From the NCBI GenBank assembly GCA_019828595.1, contig JAHQRK010000004.1:2666001-2730000 (forward strand): 64,000 nucleotides of DNA, read 5' to 3'. The translations under genes and the position numbers were made by a program. Under the pieces are notes generated by a model, which worked only from the letters and a program-made list of their open reading frames with translations, had not been told where the DNA came from and searched no databases. Shown here piece after piece: positions 54,005-64,000 of the stretch. Positions within the stretch are counted from its first letter, which is position 1. Each line of letters begins with the position of its first letter. Origin of the DNA: Aphanomyces cochlioides. Its lineage: Eukaryota; Oomycota; Saprolegniomycetes; Saprolegniales; Verrucalvaceae.

Positions 54005-54089
54005 GACTATGTGATATGGTCGACTATGTGATATGGTCGACTATGTGATATGGTCGACTATGTGATATGGTCGACTATGTGATATGGTC
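54005..54089 (+). repeat. 17-bp minisatellite, five copies
   Basis: Five perfect tandem copies of GACTATGTGATATGGTC followed by a diverged partial copy. The same locus has one copy in 996-bp units, two in the last unit (63197), three in units 37813, 49312 and 51428, and four in most others. Confidence 0.97.
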
Positions 54090-54862
54090 GACTATGTGAT
54101 GGAGTGGTCTACACAATACCGTCGAGGATGTGATGACGGTCGAAAACATGATACCGTCGAGTCTGGGATATAGTGCGTGTGAGTCCACGAAGTTCACGGT
54201 GCAATGGCATACGTCATTTTGTGCAGCGCGTGAGACGGTCGAGTCTGTGAGACGGTGGAAAAGTGTGAAAACGTATAGTCAGTCTGTGAGGCAGTGACGT
54301 ATGTGACGAGGTCGGATAAATGGCGGAGTTTGTGCCACTGTAGAATATGTGATTCAGTGCTGCATGTGAAGAGATGGAATGCGTGATACGTGACTCGGTG
54401 GCGCCACGGATAAGTTGGCGTATGCGATATCGTGGCGTCTACGATGCGGTAGAGTGTGTGGTGGAGTAGACTTTGTGAGTGGAATATATGTTGTGTATGA
54501 TGGCGTGATGTCTGTGACGCAGTGGAGTATGTGATGCAGTGGACAATGTGATGCGAGGTTGATACGTTGGAGTCCTTGGTGGATATATGTGCCTTCCTAG
54601 GCAGGTTGGGAAGCTGTCGAGTTGAACAACCGTAGGACTTGGTATAGAACGTGTGTAATGCATGGCGTCGTCATCGAATGGAATGGTTGTGGTGGAAAAG
54701 TAAGTTGTGATGTGTGTCGTTTGTCTGTGAGCATGATTTGGTGCGTGGTATGAGTTGGTGAATACTTTTGTGTCGGAGGTCGGTACTGAGTGTCCCCTGC
54801 GTTTTGAGTGTGACAGTGTTCTGGAGTGTGTTGTATGTATGGAGTGTGTATGTCGTCAGGAA

Positions 54863-54935
54863 GCCCGTCTAGCTCAGTCGGTAGAGCGCAAGGCTCTTAA
54901 CCTTGTGGTCGTGGGTTCGAGCCCCACGGTGGGCG
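54863..54935 (+). tRNA. tRNA-Lys(CTT)
   Basis: Intact, native flank; unit length 996. Confidence 0.97.
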
Positions 54936-55858
54936 CTTCTTTTGCTCTTTTTGGGTCCCAGACATACATTCCTCTCACACACAATCCCCACTTTTTAAAA
55001 CACTTGATCCCTCCAACTGCAGCTTCTTTGTCTGACAATACCTCCGTCCTTCCAAGCCTTCACTCCACGACTATGTGATATGGTCGACTATGTGATGGAG
55101 TGGTCTACACAATACCGTCGAGGATGTGATGACGGTCGAAAACATGATACCGTCGAGTCTGGGATATAGTGCGTGTGAGTCCACGAAGTTCACGGTGCAA
55201 TGGCATACGTCATTTTGTGCAGCGCGTGAGACGGTCGAGTCTGTGAGACGGTGGAAAAGTGTGAAAACGTATAGTCAGTCTGTGAGGCAGTGACGTATGT
55301 GACGAGGTCGGATAAATGGCGGAGTTTGTGCCACTGTAGAATATGTGATTCAGTGCTGCATGTGAAGAGATGGAATGCGTGATACGTGACTCGGTGGCGC
55401 CACGGATAAGTTGACGTATGCGATATCGTGGCGTCTACGATGCGGTAGAGTGTGTGGTGGAGTAGACTTTGTGAGTGGAATATATGTTGTGTATGATGGC
55501 GTGATGTCTGTGACGCAGTGGAGTATGTGATGCAGTGGACAATGTGATGCGAGGTTGATACGTTGGAGTCCTTGGTGGATATATGTTCCTTCCTAGGCAG
55601 GTTGGGAAGCTGTCGAGTTGAACAACCGTAGGACTTGGTATAGAACGTGTGTAATGCATGGCGTCGTCATCGAATGGAATGGTTGTGGTGGAAAAGTAAG
55701 TTGTGATGTGTGTCGTTTGTCTGTGAGCATGATTTGGTGCGTGGTATGAGTTGGTGAATACTTTTGTGTCGGAGGTCGGTACTGAGTGTCCCCTGCGTTT
55801 TGAGTGTGACAGTGTTCTGGAGTGTGTTGTATGTATGGAGTGTGTATGTCGTCAGGAA

Positions 55859-55872
55859 GCCCGTCTAGCTCA
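55859..55872 (+). pseudogene. 14-nt tRNA-Lys 5' stub (LINE B5)
   Basis: tRNA nt 1-14 joined to CTGCAATGGGG; the preceding A extends the duplication to 15 bp with 63196-63210. Confidence 0.97.
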
Positions 55873-56028
55873 CTGCAATGGGGAGGTATATTAATAGACT
55901 TTCAATATCTACTAATACTAATATTGCCTACTAACGGCTCATCCCACTTCCAAATGCTTCAGCAGATTTTCTACCTTGGGCTTTGGAGTACAGCGATTTT
56001 TGACTTTTGAATAAATACTTGGGGCTTG

Positions 56029-59000
56029 TTAATTTGGGGTTGAAGGTTGGAGCGCGAGCAAAGTCGGGTACTTGGCTACCAGTGGGCGATAGACAGGTTG
56101 TCTATGCAAAGTATTGATTGCTGAAATTGCTTCCACTCGTTGAGGGCTGTCAACTTCTTGGAGGCGAAGCCATCTGCGGATCGATGCATGCCATCGGATG
56201 AAGCTGACTTCTTGCCAAATTTCTGGCGGAAGCGGCTCCTTCGATTCGAACTTGGTGGCGTTGTGCGTTGTCCAAATATAGTGAAGGTTGGAAGCACACA
56301 GAAGAGCCCAGAGCACAAACAGTATGTCTTGAAGCTGGCTACCGCGTTCGTTGACTTGAAAGCGGTCGATGTTGGTGATGGCAGTCCAATCGAAATTGAC
56401 ACCGAAGCATCGCCAAGCGGTCGCGTGAAAACGCCAAAGGGGATACACGCGAGAGCAGGTGTGGAAGGCGTGGTGTTGGTTCTCCGGTGCGTCGCAATTG
56501 GTATAGACACAGCAAATTACGTCTGGCTGCTGAGGTTGCAAGTAGAACAAGCGCGAGTTGACAGGCAGCATGTTGAACAACAGTCGAAACCAAACGTCGC
56601 CATGGAGGGGAGGCGGCCAACGGCATGTTTTGCGGATGAGTCGCACGTAGGTCGCAATATCTTGTTGCTCGACGCGGGACGATGTCGCCACTGGGTGCGG
56701 TTTTCCATCCGAAGGGGCGTGATGCGCCAAACGTGATACGAGTCGCTTGGGCCAACGCTCGAAGGATAGCAATTGATCTTTGAAAAGTGCCTTGAAAGGG
56801 TGACTTGTTGTATCGATATCGGTCAAAGCAGTTCCAGTTCGAACGCCAGACGTGCGGAGGACTTGGTCGAATATCTTGGTGAGGTGGCTATAAACTTGAC
56901 CAGCACGTTCGGGTGCTGCAAATCCCATCGCGCCGTTCGCTTGTAACGTCACTTGTGCCGCACGGTTGTTGGATGACAGTCGATCAATAAACGCAGCTCT
57001 TGTAGGCCATGTCCCTTGCCGTGTCAAGAAGTCTTTGAGGCAGTGGAAACCGTTTTGAGACGCATGTCTACACCATCGACGACACAGAGCAGTCTTCACG
57101 ACATTTGATGTAGCACCCGCAGGACCAACTTGCAGAGCGGGGTAGGATGTCAGCCACACGGGGAGGTTCAAAAGTTCTTCGAGGCTTGGTGGCGAAGCGG
57201 TTCGCTTGGCCATAGGTGTGGCGGCCCATTGATGCCAAATGTCGTGCCAAAGAGGATGCAGCTCCCACAAAAACAACCACTTGGAGCTGTGGTTGGGGAA
57301 GTACGTGAGAAAGTCGAACGGGTGGGTGTCGCGATACAGCTTGTTCATGACACGGGAAAATTGTCTCTTGACAAGCAACTTCCATGGGGCAAATGTGTTG
57401 GGTGAATTGGGCTGCATCAAGAGTTGGAGCCGCAGCAGTCGCTGAGTCCGAAGCTTCGAAGCCACATGCGGAATACCGAGGCCGAGTTTTTGATCGAACT
57501 GCCACTTGCGGCAAATAGTTGAGCGATGATGGTCGGTGATTTGCGTCTTCCGACCAAGGATGTACTTGTTGACCATTCTTTGCCAAACGGCAACCATCGT
57601 TGGAGGCACATACACTGCAGCCGTGACATGCCATAACAACGACAACAACATGGTCGATACGATGAGTTTGCGGCCTTGGAGGGTTCGCGCACGACTTCCC
57701 CACGTTTGAAACGCAGCCAGAAACTTGTCGTTCAGTTGCTGGACTTGAAAATCGCGCGGCAGTCGGTGGCCAAAGAGAATACCAAGGTATTTCACTGGCT
57801 TCTCGCTCGGCAAGACGTTCAAGAGGCCACCATCGTCGATGTCTTCGATATCGAGATTGTTGTTGAGCGCCAAAGTCATGCACTTGGCAACGTTGAGACG
57901 AGCTCCAGACACAGAGCAAAAGTCTTCGACAATTGCCATTTGCTCGACCGCCGCTTGGAGGGATGACGAGAGTAGAGTCGTGTCGTCGGCAAAGTAGATG
58001 CTCGTCAGTGAGTCTCCATTTGGAAGGGGAATACCAAAATCAGGAGATCCGCGTAGCATTTCGCCGAGTGGCTCGAGGTAAAGTACGAAGAGCATGCACG
58101 ATAGGGGGCAACCTTGCTTGACTCCGCGGGTAGGCCGTATGGTAGGGCCAAGACCGTCGTTGAAAATGATCTGGACCAGAGGCGTATTGTAAAGCAACTG
58201 AACCCAAGACACAAATGTGGGACCGATGTTCATCTCCTTGAGTACGTCGAAGAGAAAGCCTTGGTCAACCATATCGTATGCCTTGGAAAAGTCGAGAAAC
58301 GTCGCGTAGTAGTCGTGGTCTTCATTGGTACAGAAAGTCTGCAATGCTTGTACCAGCATCACGTGGTCGTGCAAGCGACGGCCAGGGACAAAACCAGCTT
58401 GGCTTGGGTGAGCGAGGTATGGGGCAACTTGTGCAAGACGGTAGGCCAGCGCCCGCGATAGAATCTTGACTTCAACCGACATGAGAGTAATCGGCCGATA
58501 GTTGCCAGGGTCGCCTCTGTCTCCAGCCTTGAACAAGAGCGCCACTGCACTTCGGCGTTGTTGGAGCAGGAGGTGACCGTGATGGGTGAGTTGGTAGTTG
58601 AACACCTTGAGCAGGATTTGGGCGAATACGTCCGGGGAGACTTGAAAGAAAGCTGCAGGCCAGCCGTCTGAACCAGGAGACTTGTTCGGGTTCATAGACT
58701 TGAGCGCGCCGCACAGGTCTTCCGCCGTGAGAGGACTTTCCAGAGCGTCGCGCTGTTCTTGAGTGAGACGTCGAGTAATGGCTCGAATGATAGCTCGGCG
58801 ACGGGCCCGATTCAACGGTGGTTGGTCTCTTGGAGTGACCATGATGTTTTTCCAATGAGACGTAAAACCAGCCTTGACTTCAGACGGGTCAGTCGACGTT
58901 GCACCGTTGATTGTCACGGACGAGAGCGGCACTTTGATCCCCTTGGGTCGACGAAAAAAGTGACTGGTACCTCGCTCGTTGACGTTGGCGTGAAAGTCGA

Positions 59001-60182
59001 ATTGCTGATCCAGGTTGAACTGTCGGTACTCGCTGCGGGCAGTGTCAAGGGCTTGACGGGCGGTATTAACAATGGATGTCTCAACGAGTCCCATGTCGAA
59101 TGCTCGGCGGGAAGTAAGCCACTTCATCTTGAGGCTGTTGAGTGTGTACTTCATCGAGTCAATGTACTGGCGATGACTGACTTGGAGACGCTTCTTCATT
59201 CTCTTCAACCAGCCGTACCACTTTGCGCCAAAGTTTTGAGTGTCGTCTGCGCGCATCTCGTCCAAAAGTTGATTGGCTTCGGCCTTGATCGCTGCGACTA
59301 CTTGAGGGTTCTTTAAGAGCTCACGGGGGAGGCGCCAGTAACTTCGGTCGGGAGCTCGCTGCTCGCAGGAGAGGACCACTTTGTGTTCCATGTGGTCGCC
59401 TGCAAAGCTGCTTGGGGAATAGCTTGAACGTGCGTACGTTTGAGCGACGATATCTTGGTCCACAAACAGGTAGTCGAGGCGGTTGCTTCGACCAGGGCCG
59501 CTGTAAACGCGCTCGTTGGGGTGGTGCATCCTCCACGCATCGATAACACCAAGTGCTGAAAGCCAGGCAATGCATTCCGCCTTACCAGCGTTGTGGTCTT
59601 GGCGAGTCGAGTCGCGTCCAGATGCTCCTCCAGGGGTAAGTTGAAATCGCCTCCGACAAAGTGAATGCTGTCGTCTTCAAAGTCGCGAGGCAGATCGTCG
59701 AAAAACGGTGCTCGAGAGTGAGCGATAACCGGGGCATAGACGTTGTGAAAGTACACAGGAACGCCGTCCCACTGAGTTCGAACAACCATGTATCTTCCAG
59801 GTCGGTCATGGGTGGTCAAGTGTTGCAGGTCGAGGAATCCAGGCATGGATCCATGGAAATACGATGCCACACCGCAGCGCCGATTGTTGAGTGAGTCGAC
59901 GCGATCAGTGCGGAGATCGTTGGTGAAGAGCTTGTATTTGCCAACGCCTACTTCGTTGTTGAGGTGGAGTTGGAAGGTTTCGAGATGTTTGATGTTATTG
60001 ATTTTGGTTTCTTGAAAGAAAACGGCTTGGGTCGGAATTTGGAGTCGCCGCGCCACAAGATGTCCGTTGTCTTTCAGCCCATTGAGGTTGGCAGTGGTCA
60101 GTTCGAGTATGGGGAACTTGGTGAAGAGACCGGCCGCGACCACCTTAGCCACGGAACGCGACAGACGTTGCGTTCGCAACAT
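56029..60182 (-). pseudogene. LINE B5 ORF2, frameshifted inside the endonuclease domain
   Basis: 4154 nt. One G of a GG pair is lost at about 59606 (GGCGAGTCGAG versus GGCGAGGTCGAG), in the ATRPRQDHNAG segment just after GGDFNL. The N-terminal ~193 residues and the remaining ~1190 residues are in different frames, so NRLDYLF and AGDH are separated from the first half of the endonuclease. The RT and C-terminal parts are open. It has ARTLQG where the other B copies have ARTIQG and shares that residue with family A. Confidence 0.9.
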
Positions 60183-63144
60183 CTCCCAGCATGAGTGTCT
60201 GAGTGTCGGGTTGGAACATCACTTGGTTGTCGAAGGTGGGGTCCAGGGAGCCAGCCTCATGGAATTCCAGGATCGTGGTCAAGACGTATCGCGACTTCTC
60301 GTCTTCGCCGGCATACAACGTTTCCATGATATTCCAAATCAAGAGGCCGAAGCTCGTGTCAAGCAATATGGCAGATAGCGATACGCCCGACAAACAGCGG
60401 GAGCCCAAATGAGAAGCCAGTGCAGTGACCGGGTACTTGGTAGAGGCCACGATCGCAGCATCACTGTTGTAGTACGTTGGAGCATGAATGGCCAAGAGAA
60501 CTTCTGCCACAGCCAACACTTCTTCCAGGTCGCCGCGGTGGAGGGAAATCTCGTCGCCGTCAATGGTAGTATCGATGAAGTCGATGTTCTTGAATAGCTC
60601 GATGTTGCTGAAGATGGCTTGAACGTGCTCGCGGGTCATACGCACACCCCACGTCAATGAGTACAGCTGGGAGAACGGTTTGTCTCCACCCCAAGTCGCT
60701 CGAAGCCACCGATGGAGGAGGCGTTGTCTCACAAAGTACTCAAAGCATGCACGGTCTTCATCAAAAAGTCGGTGCAGTTGCAAGCCAAATTCAATCGGGG
60801 AACGCTCGAGATGGCTACACAGCATGTCGACGCGGCCGTCGTTGATGAGTTGGGCAAGGTTGAACGAGCTGTTGGTCACTGCATCTTCGACTTGGGTTGA
60901 GAGATGCAATGGAACTTTGGCTGTCTTGGTGTCGAGGTCTTGTAGTTCGGCGAGAATTTCGTCAAGAGACATTTCTATGCGCTTGGGAACGCCATCTTGG
61001 ATCTTGGTGCCGCCGACAAATTGACCGGACGTAGGGAGGTGGGGAGGGTCATCCGAGACGTCCAGCTTGGGTACAATCGTTGAGATCTTGTAATCGCCAA
61101 ACTGAGCAACGTGTTCCTCGGGGTTGACACACACACGTTCGTCGAGGGCTTCAAACATGTTGGGCGAAATCCAAGAGCGGCCATGCTCGGGGGAATCCAC
61201 TTGCTGTTGCGTCTTCTTGCGCTTGCCTCTCGACGCCTTGACGCCAGTCCACTGCGGAGGGTTGGCTTGCGCAGTTTTCCGACGTTTTGGCGCCTTGGGA
61301 GTCGAAGAAGGCGGGTTGGTTGGGCTGGGAGCTGGCTTGTTCAATCCATATTGGCGGGACGTTGCATCAAGGTCCAAACGAACCAAGTTCTTGTCACGAA
61401 AATACCACCCTTGACCGTACACGCGGAGACAACGGCCCTTGAAAAGAATTTCTTCGACGAGACGGCCGTCGCGCTGTATGGTCGTTGGTACGGAGGTTCC
61501 TTCAAAGTAAAGGCGGTACCGAGAGCTCGCCATACCGCTTGAAGAGGAAACGTTGGGGTAGGAGCCCCACAGGAAGCGTGGCTCCAACTTGGTCATGACG
61601 TCGAAGATCAGGCGCTCTTCGTCTTGATCTTGAAGGCCTTGAGGGATGTCCATGAAAAATCCGCCGAGGACGTGCGGAACGTTCATCGTGAAGTGTTGGG
61701 ACGAGCCATCTCGAGCGACTTGAATCTTAAACGCGATGCCTCGCAGCTTCGTCATCGCTTCGTGAGAGGCAACACCCCACTTGAGCATGCGGTTCGGGAT
61801 GTCCTTCTCGCATCTCACAATGTCAGCAATCGCAGTGTCGAGGCCGAGGGCTTGGTTGTCGAAAAGGATCGATGCCATGGCAGCTGAAACATCGATGGTC
61901 TTCGTGTGTGCACCCGTGGGCATCTGCAACCAGCCGACGATGCCGCGCGCCGAGTGCTTCTGGATCGGGAGGGTGTCTTCAAACGTGAGGGTTCCAGCAG
62001 CACGCTTGCGAAGGAGGGGTTCGAGTTCCTCCATCGTGGGCTGGTAAGGAGCAACGTCCTTGGTCTTGATGGCCTTGGCAGACTGAGACCGCTGTTGCGC
62101 TTGGAAGGCCCATACGTCGTTGGGGGCCTGGCGGTTGTTGGGTTGGCCACGGCCAGGTGTCTGGGCTCCGCCAGATTGAGAAATGTTTTCCAAATGCGAT
62201 CCGGGTGAAGCCTGAGACGATGGCTGGCGGACTGAGTGAGAGTCCGAGTCGTGCGTCAGACCAATACTCAAGCGTGCGTCAGAGGCTTGGTCTTGTCCGG
62301 ACCCTGTCCCATGGTGGACAGAGTCACACGTTTGACCTTCACTCGCGTTGGACTTCGAGAAGCTTCCATGGGTGACTTGGTCTTGAGTATTCCCATGACC
62401 AACACTGGCCACAGGGTTGTTCGCGATTGTTCCAGATCTTGCCCGATGATTCTTCGAGAAGAGACCATCACTCATGGAGCGACTAGTCTCGATGGGATCT
62501 TGACCTGTCGCCAGAGTGGACTTGTCGCTCGGGGGATTCTTCGAGAAGGGACCTTCACTCAGGGATGGACTGTTCTCGAATCTTCCTTGACATGTCGTCA
62601 TGTTGACGTCGGTGCTTGAGCGAGTCTTCGAGAAGCCACTATCACTCGTCGAGAGAACATTCTCGAAAGGAACAGAACCCAACGGAGTCTTGCCAGGCAA
62701 GCCACCATCACTCACGATGGACGTGGTTGATGGAGATTCTTCGGGCAAGGTCGTTGACGTCATGAGCACATCTTCCGAGGTTGGAACGCCGTCTTGCCAG
62801 GCTTCGTCGCAAGTGTCAGAGGTCGTTGGATCATTCGCGGGATCGCAAGCCTTCGTCGAGCGAGTCACAGGCAAGGGTTCAAAACGGCGCGGTTTCGAAG
62901 GGGTTGCACGTTGACGTGGAAACGGAACGCGCGTTGGAGTAGGGAGCGGATTCGTAGACGCGTCATGATGCGAAGCGTTGGAAGCATCGTCGACGTCCTC
63001 TTCCAACGACGACACCATGTCGGTATCGCTTGGGGATGGGTCAGCAACGACGACGACGTCCATATCGCTGGGGCTGGACGCCGAGGGAGAGAACGCGGAG
63101 GAGCAAGATGGGGCACGAGGGTTGGTCGAGCGGGTAGCAACCAT
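60145..63144 (-). CDS. LINE B5 ORF1 protein (999 aa)
   Basis: Uninterrupted from ATG 63142-63144 to the normal stop, the same length as B1 ORF1. In this copy the family-A type leader has no open frame upstream of MVATRST, which supports that ATG as the true start for the family. The FSK motifs, conserved core, basic patches and WISPNMFEALDE are all present. Small private differences include MDVVVVADP where B1-B3 have MDVIVVADP, and SIGLTHD where they have SVGLTHD. Confidence 0.85.
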   Translation of the reverse strand: MVATRSTNPRAPSCSSAFSPSASSPSDMDVVVVADPSPSDTDMVSSLEEDVDDASNASHHDASTNPLPTPTRVPFPRQRATPSKPRRFEPLPVTRSTKACDPANDPTTSDTCDEAWQDGVPTSEDVLMTSTTLPEESPSTTSIVSDGGLPGKTPLGSVPFENVLSTSDSGFSKTRSSTDVNMTTCQGRFENSPSLSEGPFSKNPPSDKSTLATGQDPIETSRSMSDGLFSKNHRARSGTIANNPVASVGHGNTQDQVTHGSFSKSNASEGQTCDSVHHGTGSGQDQASDARLSIGLTHDSDSHSVRQPSSQASPGSHLENISQSGGAQTPGRGQPNNRQAPNDVWAFQAQQRSQSAKAIKTKDVAPYQPTMEELEPLLRKRAAGTLTFEDTLPIQKHSARGIVGWLQMPTGAHTKTIDVSAAMASILFDNQALGLDTAIADIVRCEKDIPNRMLKWGVASHEAMTKLRGIAFKIQVARDGSSQHFTMNVPHVLGGFFMDIPQGLQDQDEERLIFDVMTKLEPRFLWGSYPNVSSSSGMASSRYRLYFEGTSVPTTIQRDGRLVEEILFKGRCLRVYGQGWYFRDKNLVRLDLDATSRQYGLNKPAPSPTNPPSSTPKAPKRRKTAQANPPQWTGVKASRGKRKKTQQQVDSPEHGRSWISPNMFEALDERVCVNPEEHVAQFGDYKISTIVPKLDVSDDPPHLPTSGQFVGGTKIQDGVPKRIEMSLDEILAELQDLDTKTAKVPLHLSTQVEDAVTNSSFNLAQLINDGRVDMLCSHLERSPIEFGLQLHRLFDEDRACFEYFVRQRLLHRWLRATWGGDKPFSQLYSLTWGVRMTREHVQAIFSNIELFKNIDFIDTTIDGDEISLHRGDLEEVLAVAEVLLAIHAPTYYNSDAAIVASTKYPVTALASHLGSRCLSGVSLSAILLDTSFGLLIWNIMETLYAGEDEKSRYVLTTILEFHEAGSLDPTFDNQVMFQPDTQTLMLGDVANATSVAFRG

Positions 63145-63195
63145 ATTGTCAGTTTTGGACAGTGGTACTGCGGGGTAGCTGGCAAATTGGAAACT
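63145..63195 (-). promoter_or_regulatory. LINE B5 5' leader (family-A type)
   Basis: 51 nt containing CAGTTTTGGACAG, the same variant as at 7357-7407 and different from B1-B3. Confidence 0.6.
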
Positions 63196-63196
63196 A

Positions 63197-63269
63197 GCCC
63201 GTCTAGCTCAGTCGGTAGAGCGCAAGGCTCTTAACCTTGTGGTCGTGGGTTCGAGCCCCACGGTGGGCG
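63197..63269 (+). tRNA. tRNA-Lys(CTT), rebuilt at LINE B5 5' junction
   Basis: Intact 73 nt; flank is LINE leader plus one A. Confidence 0.97.
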
Positions 63270-64000
63270 CTTCTTTTGCTCTTTTTGGGTCCCAGACATA
63301 CATTCCTCTCACACACAATCCCCACTTTTTAAAACACTTGATCCCTCCAACTGCAGCTTCTTTGTCTGACAATACCTCCGTCCTTCCAAGCCTTCACTCC
63401 ACGACTATGTGATATGGTCGACTATGTGATATGGTCGACTATGTGATGGAGTGGTCTACACAATACCGTCGAGGATGTGATGACGGTCGAAAACATGATA
63501 CCGTCGAGTCTGGGATATAGTGCGTGTGAGTCCACGAAGTTCACGGTGCAATGGCATACGTCATTTTGTGCAGCGCGTGAGACGGTCGAGTCTGTGAGAC
63601 GGTGGAAAAGTGTGAAAACGTATAGTCAGTCTGTGAGGCAGTGACGTATGTGACGAGGTCGGATAAATGGCGGAGTTTGTGCCACTGTAGAATATGTGAT
63701 TCAGTGCTGCATGTGAAGAGATGGAATGCGTGATACGTGACTCGGTGGCGCCACGGATAAGTTGGCGTATGCGATATCGTGGCGTCTACGATGCGGTAGA
63801 GTGTGTGGTGGAGTAGACTTTGTGAGTGGAATATATGTTGTGTATGATGGCGTGATGTCTGTGACGCAGTGGAGTATGTGATGCAGTGGACAATGTGATG
63901 CGAGGTTGATACGTTGGAGTCCTTGGTGGATATATGTGCCTTCCTAGGCAGGTTGGGAAGCTGTCGAGTTGAACAACCGTAGGACTTGGTATAGAACGTG
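63197..64000 (+). repeat. tRNA-Lys tandem array, block 6 (cut by window end)
   Basis: First 804 bp of a further unit, with TTGGCGTATG / ATATGTGCC markers, two 17-bp copies and a single 39-bp block. The array evidently continues to the right. Confidence 0.95.

Larger units (their letters stand above)
53799..55872 (+). repeat. tRNA-Lys tandem array, block 5 (two units)
   Basis: Units start at 53799 (1064) and 54863 (996). The first has the longest 17-bp array in the window; the second has the rare TTGACG / GTTCC marker pair and ends in the stub before LINE B5. Confidence 0.97.
55873..63195 (-). mobile_element. LINE B5, full length, ORF1 intact, ORF2 frameshifted
   Basis: 7323 bp, junctions GCTCA|CTGCAATG and GGAAACT|AGCCCG. 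Its 5' leader is the CAGTTTTGGACAG variant of family A, while the rest is family B, so the extreme 5' end has been exchanged. The 3'UTR has a 1-nt deletion (CTTTTGAATAAA where the others have CTTGTTGAATAAA). It is the most diverged of the full-length B copies by eye. Confidence 0.95.

Noticed and set aside
54005..54089. CRISPR-like array (short regularly spaced repeats)
   Set aside because: The 17-mers are directly adjacent without unique spacers, the context is eukaryotic, and no cas-like gene is present.
13866..63195. Assembly artefact as the sole cause of the repeated LINE-in-tRNA pattern
   Set aside because: The copies differ in SNPs, indels, leader type, target-duplication length and truncation, and the flanking units differ in repeat counts; collapse or duplication by the assembler would not create these. 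Individual homopolymer indels may still be errors.
7408..63269. LTR retrotransposons primed by tRNA-Lys
   Set aside because: The tRNA sequence outside the elements is a complete gene, not an 18-nt primer-binding site. There are no long terminal repeats, and no protease or integrase; ORF2 has an APE endonuclease and a LINE-type RT.

Overview
The window is eukaryotic repetitive DNA with no single-copy gene content except possibly at its left edge. It holds a tandem array of about 1-kb units, each carrying one tRNA-Lys(CUU) gene, and non-LTR retrotransposons (LINEs) are inserted into that array. The tRNA has eukaryotic internal A and B boxes, oligo-T stops and no encoded CCA, and the LINEs have an APE-type endonuclease followed by a reverse transcriptase. 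An oomycete-like protist is my best guess for the host, but that rests on overall impression and is not proven here.

Layout. 1-569 (-): 5' part of a chromodomain-like protein running off the left edge. 783-7407 (-): a LINE of a diverged family (family A). 7408-13865: tRNA array block 1 (six units, three with an internally duplicated tRNA). 13866-21191 (-): LINE B1, both ORFs intact. 21192-25279: block 2 (four units). 25280-32603 (-): LINE B2, both ORFs frameshifted. 32604-41989: block 3 (nine units). 41990-49311 (-): LINE B3, ORF2 intact, ORF1 broken twice. 49312-52471: block 4 (three units). 52472-53797 (-): LINE B4, a 5'-truncated copy of 1.3 kb. 53799-55872: block 5 (two units). 55873-63196 (-): LINE B5, ORF1 intact, ORF2 frameshifted. 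63197-64000: block 6, cut by the window end. In total there are 22 intact tRNA genes, 3 tRNA copies with a 19-nt internal duplication, and 5 fourteen-nt tRNA 5' stubs.

How it works together. All five family-B insertions sit at the same nucleotide of the tRNA gene, between tRNA nt 14 and 15 inside the A box, and always in antisense orientation. A 14-15 bp target-site duplication that begins at the mature tRNA 5' end makes each insertion leave a dead 14-nt stub on one side and a complete, promoter-containing tRNA gene on the other. The element therefore destroys no tRNA gene, which resembles the logic of rDNA-specific LINEs but with self-repair of the target. The array is itself dynamic: every complete unit length equals 996 + 17a + 39b + 19c, apart from one 4-bp insertion and one 2-bp deletion. 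That pattern fits slippage, unequal exchange and gene conversion. The near-identity of the B copies shows recent activity or homogenisation; only B1 could supply both proteins by itself.
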